Assembly (NCBI GenBank): GCA_018399795.1
Contig: JAGYOC010000250.1
Span: 1 to 5,391 of the forward strand
DNA: 5,391 nucleotides
Source: Dehalococcoidales bacterium
Lineage (GTDB): Bacteria > Chloroflexota > Dehalococcoidia > Dehalococcoidales > UBA5760
Direction of reading: 5' to 3'
The notes under the pieces were generated by a model. That model did not search any database. It was not told where the DNA came from and saw only the letters and a program-made list of their open reading frames with translations. Of this stretch, positions 5,102-5,391 are shown one piece after another. Position 1 is the stretch's first letter, and every line of letters begins with the position of its first letter. A program made the position numbers and the translations under genes.

Positions 5102-5391
5102 TCAAACACTGATAATGCCTTTAATTTTCTTTTCAAGCTCGACAATATCAACAGGCTTGTTTAAATAGGGAGCTTTTGTCTTCTTTAAGAAAGCTGCCGT
5201 ATCGGCTCCGATTACGTCCCCGGTGATGAATATCACCCTCTTCTTCAGGGAGGGAGCTATATTACCCACCTTTTCGTATATATCTTTACCGCTTATCTCC
5301 GGAAGCTTGATATCGCAGAGTATGGCGCTGTATCTCGTGCTCCTTATCATTTCCAGCGCTTCTTTGCCGTTATCCGCCGTCTCCACGTCGT
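5102..5391 (-). CDS. Receiver domain at the C-terminus of a two-component protein (runs off right edge)
   Basis: The last 95 residues of a larger protein form most of a response-regulator receiver domain, starting at DVETADNGKEAL (the end of strand 2 and helix 2). Visible are the phosphate-accepting aspartate in LCDIKLPEISG, the switch threonine in FITGD and the conserved lysine in LNKPVD, with about 17 residues after it up to the stop. The acidic pair of strand 1 lies outside the window. No DNA-binding output domain follows, so the receiver is at the C-terminus. That is typical of hybrid histidine kinases and also of single-domain regulators; the style of the segment FITGDVIGADTAAFLKKT makes me prefer a hybrid kinase. 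The GTG at 5386 encodes an internal valine and is not a start, since the domain continues upstream of it. Confidence 0.9.
   Translation of the reverse strand, partial: DVETADNGKEALEMIRSTRYSAILCDIKLPEISGKDIYEKVGNIAPSLKKRVIFITGDVIGADTAAFLKKTKAPYLNKPVDIVELEKKIKGIISV

Overview
The window looks like chromosomal DNA from an anaerobic or subsurface bacterium of moderate GC content. My best guess is Chloroflexota, near Dehalococcoidia. This rests on the tight ispD-ispF-cysS order, the frequent GTG and TTG starts, and the style of the lipoprotein, the GAF/phosphoribosyltransferase fusion and the receiver domain. It is an inference from general familiarity, not a database result. I see no mobile element, tRNA, rRNA or CRISPR array.

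Layout. Positions 1-1408 hold a minus-strand isoprenoid/translation operon read right to left: ispD, ispF (11-nt overlap), then the start of cysS, which runs off the left edge. IspD and IspF catalyse steps 3 and 5 of the MEP pathway. Next upstream (1511-2335, minus) is a secreted lipoprotein of unknown function. A perfect 34-nt palindrome at 1469-1502 separates it from a likely ispD promoter. After a 211-nt gap comes a small class I SAM-dependent methyltransferase (2547-3124, minus) broken by a one-base frameshift just after its SAM-binding glycine motif.

At about 3140-3302 transcription diverges. The plus-strand gene 3303-4721 encodes an unusual 472-residue three-part protein: an N-terminal GAF sensor domain, a middle PD-(D/E)XK nuclease-like domain and a C-terminal hypoxanthine-phosphoribosyltransferase-like domain.

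Positions 4722-5101 have no protein gene but hold the most interesting signal in the window. On the minus strand there is a perfect TTGACA -35 box, a 17-nt spacer, a 4/6 -10 box and a predicted +1 G. That G is the first base of an approximately 115-nt RNA whose two ends pair in an 11-bp helix, followed at once by six U residues. This is read as a free-standing structured non-coding RNA gene of no family I recognise. Three GATAAC half-sites lie just upstream of its promoter. The right edge (5102-5391, minus) is the C-terminal receiver domain of a two-component protein, probably a hybrid histidine kinase.
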